A DNA stretch of 39,840 bases from contig NZ_JAQWSS010000115.1 in NCBI RefSeq assembly GCF_029243085.1, forward strand, positions 1 to 39,840, written 5' to 3'. The stretch's first letter is position 1, and each line of letters starts with the position of its first letter. This document shows, in pieces, positions 1 to 9,104 of the stretch. A model generated the notes under the pieces. The model saw nothing but the letters and a program-made list of their open reading frames with translations, had not been told where the DNA came from and made no database searches. Source of the stretch: Candidatus Thioglobus sp. GTDB taxonomy: Bacteria > Pseudomonadota > Gammaproteobacteria > PS1 > Pseudothioglobaceae. Both the position numbers and the translations under genes were made by a program.

Positions 1-389
1 CGCTTATTGGCCTCAACAGTTGAATACATGCATAGTCTAGAATTGCTTTCTATATTGTCAATACCATAAGCTTGAGAAAATTTTTTCGCAACATACAAAT
101 CTTCCATAAGCATTTGTCCAGATAAATATAAAGCAATCTGAGTTTTTTCAACTAATTGAAAATTTTTTACAATTTTATCAATAGTTTTATTCCAAGAGCC
201 AATTGAAGGCTCCAACAATCTATCATTGTCTGTACCAACGGTTTCTAGCAAAGTTTGACCTTTGATACACAGCATGCCCTGGTTAACTGGAGAATCTTTA
301 TCGCCAATTAATTTCAATAAAGAGCCGCTGCGGCTAATTTCAATCCCGCACCCAACACCGCAATATGGACAAGTCGTTTTAAAGCTCAT
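1..389 (-). CDS. nasA: Assimilatory nitrate reductase catalytic subunit (molybdopterin oxidoreductase), N-terminal part, truncated by window edge
   Basis: Not in the ORF track. Reverse-strand translation from ATG at 389: MSFKTTCPYCGVGCGIEISRSGSLLKLIGDKDSPVNQGMLCIKGQTLLETVGTDNDRLLEPSIGSWNK..., i.e. the CxxCxxxC [4Fe-4S] N-terminus of NasA/NapA-type Mo-bisMGD enzymes. Lies in the nirB-narK operon. Confidence 0.9.
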   Translation of the reverse strand, partial: MSFKTTCPYCGVGCGIEISRSGSLLKLIGDKDSPVNQGMLCIKGQTLLETVGTDNDRLLEPSIGSWNKTIDKIVKNFQLVEKTQIALYLSGQMLMEDLYVAKKFSQAYGIDNIESNSRLCMYSTVEANK

Positions 390-2087
390 TTAAACAATTA
401 GTAGTAGTAGTAAAATAAAATTAATGATAAACAATAAGGCGATATACAATCGATACCTATTTAAGTGTGACGATGGCTCTATACTCTTTGCAATCTTTAA
501 AAAATTTGAATTCGGATGTTCCAAATCATACAAAAATTCACTTAAAACCTCATAACGTAAATTTTTATCTAAATGGCAAGCTTTTCGAATAGCGCCATCA
601 ATCCAAAGTGGTAAATTTGGATTATACCCAATTGCCGAATCATAAGTTAATTTAGATAATTTCTTGGTGTTTATATTCTTATCTAATTTATCTTGATATG
701 GCAGAACCGAAGTAAACATTTCATAAACAATTGCACCTAAACTAAATTGATCTGAAGCTTGAGAAACTCGCTCTTCTAAAATAACTTCTGGTGCAGTATA
801 GCCCTGTGTACCTTGATTTCCAAGTAATACTATCGGGTTGTTTAATTCTGCAACGCCAGCTATACGTGTCGAACCAAAATCAATTAATTTGATTTGCCCC
901 ATTTTATCAATCATAATGTTTTCTGGTTTTAGATCACAATGTAGCATTTCTTGTCGATGAAACGCTCTTAAACCCTTAATGATCTGCTTAACAAAACTAA
1001 CAACGGTTTTAGGATCGGGCTGCTTGTTTTCATCCATCCATTGTCGTAATGTCTGACCTTCAATATATTCCATCGCATATGCTAAAAATACTGGTTTTTC
1101 ATTATTAGTATAAATTTTAACCACATGAGGACTTTGCACTCTTTGTCCAGCCCATTGTTCATACATAAAATGCTTAAGATATTGCGGATCATCTTCGAAA
1201 TTAACTGATGGCGTCTTTAATGCAACTTTTAGACCTGATTCTATATCCTTTGCTAGATACAATTGCATCTTGGAGCTTGAAGAATGTAAAGAGCTAATTT
1301 CAAAACCGTTAAGCTTCATTCCTTTAGTTAAATCTGGTGGCACAGGTCGTTGTGTTAGCTCATCAAACTCCTCGTCCATTTTTTTTTCGGGTAATTCTTT
1401 AATGTTTACAATTGCAGCTGTAATATTATCTAAACTGCCTGAATTCAATGCCCGATTCACCAGGTCTTTCGAATTTGAATCGTGATTCATAAGGATTTCC
1501 AACAGTGCATTATCTAAATAATCATGCACACCATCAGTTGTCATTAGTAGCTTATCACCCACTTTAACATCTAGGGTTTGATAATCAACATTTACCTTTA
1601 AGTCAAACCCCATCGCACGTGACAAATAAGCTTTTTCTTTATTGATGTTGATAACGTGATCTTTTGTTAATTGGGTTAGCACACCCGTACGATAACGATA
1701 TACTCGTGAGTCTCCTACATGAAAAATATGAGCAGTATTAGATTTAACAATTACTGTACTCAAAGTCGATAACATTGAAGAAACTTCGTTGTCACGCATT
1801 GATTGGGAAAACAACCAATTGTTTAATGCTGAGATAACTTTGGTCGCTGAATGCTCTACACTCCAAGAGTCAGGAGTTGAATAATAATCGCTTAAGAAAC
1901 TATTCACACAACAGCTACTCGCCTCTGAGGCTCTTTCACAAGCACTAACACCATCAGAAATTACAGCAGAGACTCCTTTATATTCAATCGCTTGCTGATC
2001 AGGAATATGATATGCGCAAGCATCTTGATTTTCAGACTTTACACCAGGAATTGAATGCAAATCAACATTGATTTTAAGCTTCTTCAT
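390..2087 (-). CDS. Bifunctional PP2C-family phosphatase / Ser-Thr protein kinase with C-terminal TM helix
   Basis: PP2C motifs (AVISDGVSACERAS, HVGDSRVYR, LMTTDGVHD) followed by kinase motifs (LHCDLKPENIM, LIDFGS, GYTAPEV, SLGAIVYEM) and hydrophobic tail LYIALLFIINFILLLLLIV. Confidence 0.93.
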   Translation of the reverse strand: MKKLKINVDLHSIPGVKSENQDACAYHIPDQQAIEYKGVSAVISDGVSACERASEASSCCVNSFLSDYYSTPDSWSVEHSATKVISALNNWLFSQSMRDNEVSSMLSTLSTVIVKSNTAHIFHVGDSRVYRYRTGVLTQLTKDHVININKEKAYLSRAMGFDLKVNVDYQTLDVKVGDKLLMTTDGVHDYLDNALLEILMNHDSNSKDLVNRALNSGSLDNITAAIVNIKELPEKKMDEEFDELTQRPVPPDLTKGMKLNGFEISSLHSSSSKMQLYLAKDIESGLKVALKTPSVNFEDDPQYLKHFMYEQWAGQRVQSPHVVKIYTNNEKPVFLAYAMEYIEGQTLRQWMDENKQPDPKTVVSFVKQIIKGLRAFHRQEMLHCDLKPENIMIDKMGQIKLIDFGSTRIAGVAELNNPIVLLGNQGTQGYTAPEVILEERVSQASDQFSLGAIVYEMFTSVLPYQDKLDKNINTKKLSKLTYDSAIGYNPNLPLWIDGAIRKACHLDKNLRYEVLSEFLYDLEHPNSNFLKIAKSIEPSSHLNRYRLYIALLFIINFILLLLLIV

Positions 2088-2093
2088 CTCTAA

Positions 2094-3563
2094 TTAATTT
2101 ACTTTAATAATCTCAACTGTACCGTCATCCAATATTTCAGTCATTTGACCCTTAGGCTCATCCAAAAACAATACGATTAGCGATAAGACAATTAAAGCCA
2201 TAATCCCAATTAACATAAAGAAATCATCATATTCTACCAAAGAATTTACCGTTAGAAACATTACTGAACCAGCGGCGCCAAACGCTCCAACCATACCAGC
2301 AATTTGTCCTGTCAAACGTCGTTGTATTAATGGAACCATGGCAAAAATTGCACCTGATCCTGCTTGTGAAAAGATTCCACCTAAAATTGTTAGACCAACA
2401 ACCCACCCAATATGCCAGGTATCTTTATCAATATTTCCCAGCGCTATAAAACTAATCGAAAGTCCAAAAAAAGCAATCACTAAAGAAAGTTTTCTGCCAA
2501 TTCTGTCACTAATCCAACCGCCGCCTGGTCGTGCTACTAAATTAATAAATGGATATGCGCCTGCTAGTAATGCAGCAGTAACTTTTGGCAGGTCAAACCA
2601 GTCAACATAAAACATCGCCAGAATAGAGACCACGGCTAACTCAGTGCCAAAAGTAACAAAATAAGCCCAATCTAGAATGACAACTTGTTTGAAATTGTAC
2701 CGACTTTGCTTTGGTATTGTATTTTTAACTATCTCTGAATTTACTTGCCAGATTTTAACTAGTTGAGCCATGAATACTAACATTAAGATTGTATAAACTA
2801 TCCAGGCTGTTTCTAGTGAAATCATGTTGGCCATAGCAGGGGATAATTTCCATGTTAACAATGCCAAGGCTAAATAAAGAGGTATATTCATCAGAATGTA
2901 CATAACCAAGTCTCTTAAACTAGAAACTTCCATAGCGCCCGACTTTTTCGGTTTAAAGTAAGTTGACCCTTTTGGCGTATTAGTCACATTAAAATAATAG
3001 AATACGCCATAGATTATTGCAGCAACACTTGCGATTGTGATGGCAAATCTCCATCCATCTATATCTCCAAAGCTTGCGGCAACAAATGGCAAAGTGAACA
3101 TTGCACCCGCTGAACCAAAATTACCCCATCCGCCATATATACCTTGCGCCGTACCAGTTTGCTTTGCCGGAAACCATTCGGAAATCATACGAATACCGAC
3201 AACAAAACCAGCGCCAATAAATCCTGAAAAGAATCTCATTAACGCTAGCTTATCATAATCCTGCATCCAGCTAAAAGATATAGAGATAAGGCCACCTAAT
3301 ATCAAAATCGATGAAAACATGATTTTAGGCCCTAATTTATCAACAAGCATTCCTACTACAACTCTTGCAGGAATTGTTAATGCAACATTTAATATTAAAA
3401 GAACTTTTGCCTGTTGATCGCTTAACTCTAAAGCTTCTTGGATAAATGGCATCATTGGTCCTATGCCCAACCAAACCACAAAAGTCATAAAAAATGCAAA
3501 CCATGTCAGATGAAGAATTTTATATTTACCTCTAAATGATAGTATGTTTAATTTATCTTTCAT
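2094..3563 (-). CDS. narK: NarK/NasA-type nitrate/nitrite MFS transporter
   Basis: MFS protein of 489 aa with nitrate-porter-like GIYGGWGNFGSAGAM and GGWISDRIGRK motifs; between nirB and nasA. Confidence 0.9.
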   Translation of the reverse strand: MKDKLNILSFRGKYKILHLTWFAFFMTFVVWLGIGPMMPFIQEALELSDQQAKVLLILNVALTIPARVVVGMLVDKLGPKIMFSSILILGGLISISFSWMQDYDKLALMRFFSGFIGAGFVVGIRMISEWFPAKQTGTAQGIYGGWGNFGSAGAMFTLPFVAASFGDIDGWRFAITIASVAAIIYGVFYYFNVTNTPKGSTYFKPKKSGAMEVSSLRDLVMYILMNIPLYLALALLTWKLSPAMANMISLETAWIVYTILMLVFMAQLVKIWQVNSEIVKNTIPKQSRYNFKQVVILDWAYFVTFGTELAVVSILAMFYVDWFDLPKVTAALLAGAYPFINLVARPGGGWISDRIGRKLSLVIAFFGLSISFIALGNIDKDTWHIGWVVGLTILGGIFSQAGSGAIFAMVPLIQRRLTGQIAGMVGAFGAAGSVMFLTVNSLVEYDDFFMLIGIMALIVLSLIVLFLDEPKGQMTEILDDGTVEIIKVN

Positions 3564-3577
3564 TGTTACTGCCTAGA

Positions 3578-5962
3578 CTAAGCCGACTTATCACTTCTGT
3601 GATCTACTGTCACCCACGGATTTTTAATCGTCTTAGGTAATTGATCTGCCCATTTTTTGATTTTATCCGGTGTGTCTAATTTTGATTGGATGTATTCCAA
3701 GCCAACACGCTCTTCAAAATGCATTACGCGCTCAAGGTAATTTGCTTCAACACGATACAACTGCACAAAAGCCTTTAAATACTCAACTACATCGGTTTCT
3801 GACTCGAAGAATCGGTCCTTCAAACACGCCTTTGTACGAATACCACAAGCACCTGCCACATGAATTTCATAGCCTTTTTCTGTACAAATAACGCCAAAAT
3901 CTTTAATGGTTGCTTCGGCACAATTACGAGGACAGCCACTCACACCCATCTTAAATTTATGTGGCATAAAGTGCGACCAAACCGCATCTTCCATCTTCAC
4001 CGATAAACCCATAGAATCCTGTGTACCCATCATACAATGCTCGGTACCCACACAAGATTTACAAGTTCTCGTCGCCTTTCCGTATGCGTAACCAGATTCC
4101 ATTCCTGCATCAGCAATCTCTTCCCACATATCGTTCAAATTCTCTTTTGGAATGCCTAATAAATCAATACGTTGTCCACCCGTCACTTTTACCGTCGGCA
4201 CTTCATACTTAACTGCAATTTCAGCTAATGACTTAAGCTCTGCAGGGGTTGTTAAACCACCCTGCATTTGCGGCACAATTGAATAAGTACCATCACGTTG
4301 CTTGTTTGCATGCATCATTTCGTTATGCGGTCGCTCTACATCATTATGCTCATACTCATCATTAAATTGTGAAGATAAATAGTAGTTAATTGCCGCACCA
4401 CAAGCTTCACAAGAGCCATTAAAACCCATTTCAGAACGAACTTCATCGATGGTTTTTACACAGTCTAACGCCCTGATATATTCACGTACCTCCTCTGTTG
4501 AATACTTGCTACAATCGCATAGTGTCTCTTTAGCAACTAATTCTGCACCTGAAACAAAGCTAAATATTTGCTTTGCCACTGATCCACACCCGCCACAACC
4601 TGTTGCACAACCTGTCTCTTCTTGCATTGCTTCGAAAGTATCACAGCCGCCTGAAACTGCACTAACAATGTCACCCTTGGTAACGCCCATGCAGCCACAA
4701 ACCTGTTCATCGTCTGCCATTTTTTCGACGCCTGAAGCTCCTGCACTTGCCTCATCAATACCAATATCACCAAACAGTAAAGTTTTTCGCATATCGGTGA
4801 TATCTGTTTCATTTTTAATTAAATCAAAATAAAACAACCCATCAGTCGAATCACCGAATAAAACAGCGCCCACTAATTTATTATCTCTAATTGATAGACG
4901 TTTCCTAGTGTTAAGAGCATGATCCTTAGAACACATGACCTCATCATCTGGATTGTCAAATTCTCCCGCTGAAAAAACATCAACGCCTGATATTTTTAAC
5001 TTAGTAGATAAATCTGATCCAGTGTACATATGATGATTTACCTCGCACACTTGCTCTGCGCAAACACGCGCCTGCTCAAATAATGGCGCAACCAAACCAT
5101 AAGTTGTGCCACGATGCCTAATGCATTCACCCACTGAATAAATAGTAGGATCAGAAGTCATCATCGTGTCAGTCACCACAATTCCTCGATCAGCATGCAA
5201 GCCAATTTCATGAGCTAAGGCATCATTTGGAATAATGCCAACAGACATAACCACCATGTCGGCTGCCATAGTACTTCCATCCTCAAATTCAAGCGACTCA
5301 ACTTTATTACTACCAACAATTTTGGTAGTAATTGCATCCAGTTTGAATTTAATATCCTTTTGCTCTAGCACTTTTTGCAGTAATCCGCCAGATGATGAAT
5401 CTAGCTGCATATTCATAATTGAACTCATATTGCCAATAACAGTAACATCAAACCCAAGTTCATTTAAGCCGTTTGCTGCTTCAAGGCCTAATAATCCAGT
5501 GCCAATCACGGCAACCTTCTTACCTTTGCCAGCTTCTGATTTCATATATTCAACATCATAAATATCTCTGAACGAAACCACACCCTCCAATTCGTTACCC
5601 GGCAGTGGCAAAATAAACGGAGTTGAGCCTGTGCACAATACAAGTCGATCATAATTCAATGATCCGACATTACCCTTGTCATCCGTTAAAGTCACATTTT
5701 TACCTTTACGATCAACCGTATTTACAATATGACCAGGCTTGAATACAATATTATTCTGTGCAAAATATTTGTGATCATGAGTTTGTATTTCTTCAAAAGT
5801 TTTCTCACCTGCTAAAACTGGCGATAGCATAATTCTATTGTAAGGAAGTACAGCCTCCTCTCCTACAACTGTAATGTGATACTTTAATGGATCAATCTTT
5901 AAAACCTCGTCCACCACCTTCATTGCACTCATTCCAGATCCAACTATTACCAAATTTTTCAT
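3578..5962 (-). CDS. nirB: Assimilatory nitrite reductase [NAD(P)H] large subunit
   Basis: N-terminal FAD/NAD(P) domain (VIVGSGMSAMKVVDEVL), BFD-like [2Fe-2S] cysteines (CGCMGVTKGDI...GCGGC), siroheme/4Fe-4S motifs (CKSCVGTEHC, GVSGCPRNCAEA). Confidence 0.95.
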   Translation of the reverse strand: MKNLVIVGSGMSAMKVVDEVLKIDPLKYHITVVGEEAVLPYNRIMLSPVLAGEKTFEEIQTHDHKYFAQNNIVFKPGHIVNTVDRKGKNVTLTDDKGNVGSLNYDRLVLCTGSTPFILPLPGNELEGVVSFRDIYDVEYMKSEAGKGKKVAVIGTGLLGLEAANGLNELGFDVTVIGNMSSIMNMQLDSSSGGLLQKVLEQKDIKFKLDAITTKIVGSNKVESLEFEDGSTMAADMVVMSVGIIPNDALAHEIGLHADRGIVVTDTMMTSDPTIYSVGECIRHRGTTYGLVAPLFEQARVCAEQVCEVNHHMYTGSDLSTKLKISGVDVFSAGEFDNPDDEVMCSKDHALNTRKRLSIRDNKLVGAVLFGDSTDGLFYFDLIKNETDITDMRKTLLFGDIGIDEASAGASGVEKMADDEQVCGCMGVTKGDIVSAVSGGCDTFEAMQEETGCATGCGGCGSVAKQIFSFVSGAELVAKETLCDCSKYSTEEVREYIRALDCVKTIDEVRSEMGFNGSCEACGAAINYYLSSQFNDEYEHNDVERPHNEMMHANKQRDGTYSIVPQMQGGLTTPAELKSLAEIAVKYEVPTVKVTGGQRIDLLGIPKENLNDMWEEIADAGMESGYAYGKATRTCKSCVGTEHCMMGTQDSMGLSVKMEDAVWSHFMPHKFKMGVSGCPRNCAEATIKDFGVICTEKGYEIHVAGACGIRTKACLKDRFFESETDVVEYLKAFVQLYRVEANYLERVMHFEERVGLEYIQSKLDTPDKIKKWADQLPKTIKNPWVTVDHRSDKSA

Positions 5963-6012
5963 TTTTTCTACCTTTGTTATTCGAGACTAGAGTTATTCTT
6001 AGCCAAAAAAAA

Positions 6013-6056
6013 GCCAGACATTAGGCAAGCAATTCAATGCATGCCCAATGTCTGGC
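6013..6056 (-). terminator. Terminator-like hairpin T2 in nirB leader
   Basis: Minus strand GCCAGACATTGGGCATGCATTGAATTGCTTGCCTAATGTCTGGC followed by 8 Ts (6012..6005): 10 bp perfect outer stem plus further inner pairs. Confidence 0.85.
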
Positions 6057-6071
6057 TTCAATACCTTGTAT

Positions 6072-6095
6072 GGCCTATCCATCTTTGAATTGGCC
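6072..6095 (-). promoter_or_regulatory. Hexaloop hairpin P2 (candidate ANTAR/NasT-type RNA element) in nirB leader
   Basis: Minus strand GGCCAATTC-AAAGAT-GGATAGGCC: paired arms (one A.A mismatch, one G.U) closing hexaloop AAAGAU with A1 and G4. Confidence 0.65.
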
Positions 6096-6103
6096 AAAAA
6101 AAA

Positions 6104-6146
6104 ATGTTTACTTATTTTTTCTATTTAAGAAAGAACAAGTAAACAT
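6104..6146 (-). terminator. Terminator-like hairpin T1 in nirB leader, between P1 and P2
   Basis: Minus strand ATGTTTACTT...AAGTAAACAT (10 bp perfect stem, inner TTTCT/AGAAA) followed by a T-run to 6096. Confidence 0.7.
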
Positions 6147-6157
6147 CTGTGTCTGTT

Positions 6158-6177
6158 GTTAACCATCGTTGGATAAC
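6158..6177 (-). promoter_or_regulatory. Hexaloop hairpin P1 (candidate ANTAR/NasT-type RNA element) in nirB leader
   Basis: Minus strand GTTATCC-AACGAT-GGTTAAC: 7-position stem with one T.T mismatch closing hexaloop AACGAU with A1 and G4. Confidence 0.65.
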
Positions 6178-6186
6178 TATAAATTT

Positions 6187-6217
6187 ATTATATACTAGAT
6201 AAAGTATGCAATATCAA
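6187..6217 (-). promoter_or_regulatory. Putative sigma70-like promoter for nirB operon
   Basis: Minus strand TTGATA (6217..6212) - 19 bp - TATAAT (6192..6187). Predicted start falls immediately upstream of hairpin P1. Confidence 0.45.
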
Positions 6218-6247
6218 TTTATCCTAATATTTTGGTAAAATTTAAAT

Positions 6248-6697
6248 ATGGATAAAATTGTCATTCAAGAACAGGATTTTGACTTAACCACTGAGGTTGG
6301 TTTAGCTCGTAACAATATTAACAATATTGGTGCCGTGGTCAGTTTTGTAGGGACGGTTCGTGACTTAGACGAAGAGTCTATCACTAAAATGACACTTGAG
6401 TACTATCCAGAAATGACTGAAAAAACCCTGATCTCAATTGCTAATCAAGCTCACGATCGTTGGAAGTTAGGAAATATAACCATCATTCATCGTGTTGGTG
6501 AACTTAAAGTTAATGATCAAATTGTATTAGTGATTACCACTAGTAAGCATAGAAAATCAGCCTTCGAATCCTGTGAATTTATCATGGATTATCTTAAAAC
6601 TCAAGCGCCTTTTTGGAAAAAAGAACATACTCAAAATTCTAGTCAATGGGTTCAGTCTAAAACAATAGACAAAGATCAAAGTAGCAGTTGGGATTAA
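6248..6697 (+). CDS. moaE: Molybdopterin synthase catalytic subunit MoaE
   Basis: GAVVSFVGTVRD, LEYYPEMTEK, IHRVGELKVND, HRKSAFESCEFIMDYLKTQAPFWKKE are MoaE signatures. Confidence 0.93.
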   Translation: MDKIVIQEQDFDLTTEVGLARNNINNIGAVVSFVGTVRDLDEESITKMTLEYYPEMTEKTLISIANQAHDRWKLGNITIIHRVGELKVNDQIVLVITTSKHRKSAFESCEFIMDYLKTQAPFWKKEHTQNSSQWVQSKTIDKDQSSSWD

Positions 6698-7269
6698 ACT
6701 CTCTTGAAATCTTGAGGACTATTTAAATTAACAAATGCCTGTGGTTGATCCGAGCAGTCCACTCTTTGAAAGTTATTCTGTTCAATCCATAGTCCCAATT
6801 TTCGCTCACCAGAATCCAAAAATTCCAATAAATCGTACTTTAGATTGGTTTTTATTAGCATGAAAGTTGGGTGTATGCGTGTGCCATCATCAGCCACGCA
6901 GATGTCTGCATCCTTATCTGACATACACTGAATTAATCTATCGATAACTACTTCATTAATTAATGGACTATCACACGGCAGTACTAGCAAGTACGGTGTA
7001 CTTGCCACTGATATTGCTTTAGAAATACCTGCTAATGGCCCTTGAAAATCAATCAAATCATCTTTAATAACCTCGCCATATTGTTTGTATTTTTCAATAT
7101 TACGGTTGGCGCTAATCAATAATCGACCTGCCTTGACATTAACAATATTGACCGCATACTCAATTAATGGTTTATCGTTTAACAAGATCAAGCCCTTGTC
7201 GTTACCTTGCATTCGGCTCGATCGACCTCCTGAAAGAATAACGGTAGTAATGTTGTTTTTAACAATCAT
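6694..7269 (-). CDS. mobA: Molybdenum cofactor guanylyltransferase MobA
   Basis: ILSGGRSSRMQGNDKGL nucleotidyltransferase motif, QGPLAGI, LPCDSPL. Confidence 0.92.
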   Translation of the reverse strand: MIVKNNITTVILSGGRSSRMQGNDKGLILLNDKPLIEYAVNIVNVKAGRLLISANRNIEKYKQYGEVIKDDLIDFQGPLAGISKAISVASTPYLLVLPCDSPLINEVVIDRLIQCMSDKDADICVADDGTRIHPTFMLIKTNLKYDLLEFLDSGERKLGLWIEQNNFQRVDCSDQPQAFVNLNSPQDFKRV

Positions 7270-7366
7270 AAGTCTTGAATGCTTATCATTTATTGTTGAC
7301 AGTCATATATGTTTATATTAGTGTTCTATGATACAATTAAATCAGTTAGTGTAAATTACAATTATC

Positions 7367-8632
7367 ATGAACAAACAGAAAATTGATTGCGGTTGCGATC
7401 AAGTACAACAGCCTTTATTAGCAATGGATAAAGCATTAAATATTTTACTAGATGCTGCAACAATCAATACTAACACGCATTGTACTTCACTTGACGATTC
7501 TCTATATCAGGTACTAGCAGAGGATATTTGTTCAACGATCAATGTTCCCGATTTTGACAACTCTGCCATGGATGGTTATGCCATTAATCTTAAAAAAGAT
7601 CAAATCAATACACCAGGCATATTAGAGTTTCAAGTTACTGACCGAATTCCTGCAGGCAATATCGGCAATGAATTAAAGCCAGGTCATGCAGCTAGAATTT
7701 TTACAGGCGCTCCTGTACCTAAGGGCGCTAACACTGTTGTCATGCAAGAAGAATGCGAACCCTCTAAAGAGGGCAATAGTATCGAAACCTGGCGTCCATT
7801 ATCACTAAATGAAAATATTCGACCATTGGGCAATGATATTCAAATAGGCGATGTAATTTTACCTGCTGGGTTACAACTCAAGCCACAAGACATTGGTCTG
7901 GCAGCTTCAGTTGGTGTGGCCAAACTAAAAGTTATTAAAAAGTTAAGGGTTGGTGTTTTTTTTACTGGAAACGAATTGGTTGAGCCTGGCAATATATTAA
8001 AGAATGGACAAATTTTTAATTCTAATAGATACGCACTTGTCCCTCTACTTAAACAACTAAATTGTGAAGTGATAAATCTTGGAAATATTCAAGATGATTT
8101 AAACTCAACTTGCAAAGCCTTGGAAACTCTAGCAATTGATTGCAACTTAATTATGACTACTGGCGGTGTATCAGTTGGCGAAGAAGATCATGTTAAATCT
8201 GCACTAGAAAAGTTGGGTAAACTCTCTCTATGGCGTATTAAAATGAAGCCGGGAAAGCCTCTAGCTTTTGGCCATATTGGTAAGGCAGCTTTTATTGGAT
8301 TACCTGGAAATCCGGTATCAGCCATAGTGACATTCTGTCTATTTGCACGACCTTATATCAAAAAAATGCAAGGCATTAGCAATTATAAAAATCAACCCGT
8401 TCAGGTGCAATGTAATTTTGATTGGCGTAGACCAAGACCACGCCGGGAGTTCGTCAGAGTAAAATTAGACCATTCAACAATTCCTGCTTCAGCCAACCTT
8501 TATCCAAAACAAGGTTCAGATGTTTTAAGTTCTATAGTTTGGGCTGATGGCTTAATAGAAATACCAGAAAACAGCACCTTCTCTCAGGGAGAGGTGCTAA
8601 ATTATTATTCATTAACTGAGCTGACTCAATGA
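7367..8632 (+). CDS. moeA: Molybdopterin molybdenumtransferase MoeA
   Basis: [48 protein letters not shown]. Confidence 0.95.
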   Translation: MNKQKIDCGCDQVQQPLLAMDKALNILLDAATINTNTHCTSLDDSLYQVLAEDICSTINVPDFDNSAMDGYAINLKKDQINTPGILEFQVTDRIPAGNIGNELKPGHAARIFTGAPVPKGANTVVMQEECEPSKEGNSIETWRPLSLNENIRPLGNDIQIGDVILPAGLQLKPQDIGLAASVGVAKLKVIKKLRVGVFFTGNELVEPGNILKNGQIFNSNRYALVPLLKQLNCEVINLGNIQDDLNSTCKALETLAIDCNLIMTTGGVSVGEEDHVKSALEKLGKLSLWRIKMKPGKPLAFGHIGKAAFIGLPGNPVSAIVTFCLFARPYIKKMQGISNYKNQPVQVQCNFDWRRPRPRREFVRVKLDHSTIPASANLYPKQGSDVLSSIVWADGLIEIPENSTFSQGEVLNYYSLTELTQ

Positions 8633-9102
8633 GCAAACTAACCCATATTAACGATAAAGGTGATGCACAAATGGTTGATGTATCTGACAAGGCTGTCACT
8701 ACTCGAATTGCTGTAGCTAAGTCAGTCGTACTCATGCAACCATCAACCTTGGAACTGATTACTTCTGGTCAGCATAAAAAAGGGGATGTGTTAGCTGTGG
8801 CCCGTATTGCAGGCATTCAAGCAGCCAAAAAATGCGCTGATCTTATCCCACTATGCCACCCCTTGATGTTAACCAAGGTCAGTGTGGAGTTGACCGCTAA
8901 CACTCAAGATTCAAGCATTGAAATTATTGCCACTACGAAACTAGATGGAAAAACTGGTGTAGAAATGGAGGCACTTACTGCTGCAAGTGTGGCCGCCCTT
9001 ACAGTTTATGATATGTGCAAAGCGGTAGATCGCGGCATGATAATTAATCAAACTCAATTGCTCGAAAAATCTGGCGGCAAATCGGGTGATTGGAGCGTCT
9101 AA
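8629..9102 (+). CDS. moaC: Cyclic pyranopterin monophosphate synthase MoaC
   Basis: [68 protein letters not shown]. Confidence 0.95.
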   Translation: MSKLTHINDKGDAQMVDVSDKAVTTRIAVAKSVVLMQPSTLELITSGQHKKGDVLAVARIAGIQAAKKCADLIPLCHPLMLTKVSVELTANTQDSSIEIIATTKLDGKTGVEMEALTAASVAALTVYDMCKAVDRGMIINQTQLLEKSGGKSGDWSV

Positions 9103-9104
9103 AC

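Noticed and set aside
1270-1485. 71 aa plus-strand ORF inside the kinase/phosphatase gene
   Set aside because: Antisense shadow ORF with no supporting start context or domain.
4449-4832. 127 aa plus-strand ORF opposite nirB
   Set aside because: Antisense to a conserved nirB region, no recognisable domain, explained by coding-strand composition; same for 3670..3891, 3906..4091, 4021..4212, 5235..5561.
6181-6247. Possible sigma54 promoter in the nirB/moaE intergenic region
   Set aside because: GG and GC dinucleotides are present but spaced 13 nt rather than the required 10; the sigma70-like TATAAT fits better.
7270-7366. Possible Moco riboswitch upstream of moeA
   Set aside because: Only about 100 nt, AT-rich, and I could find no stems resembling the known Moco RNA motif.
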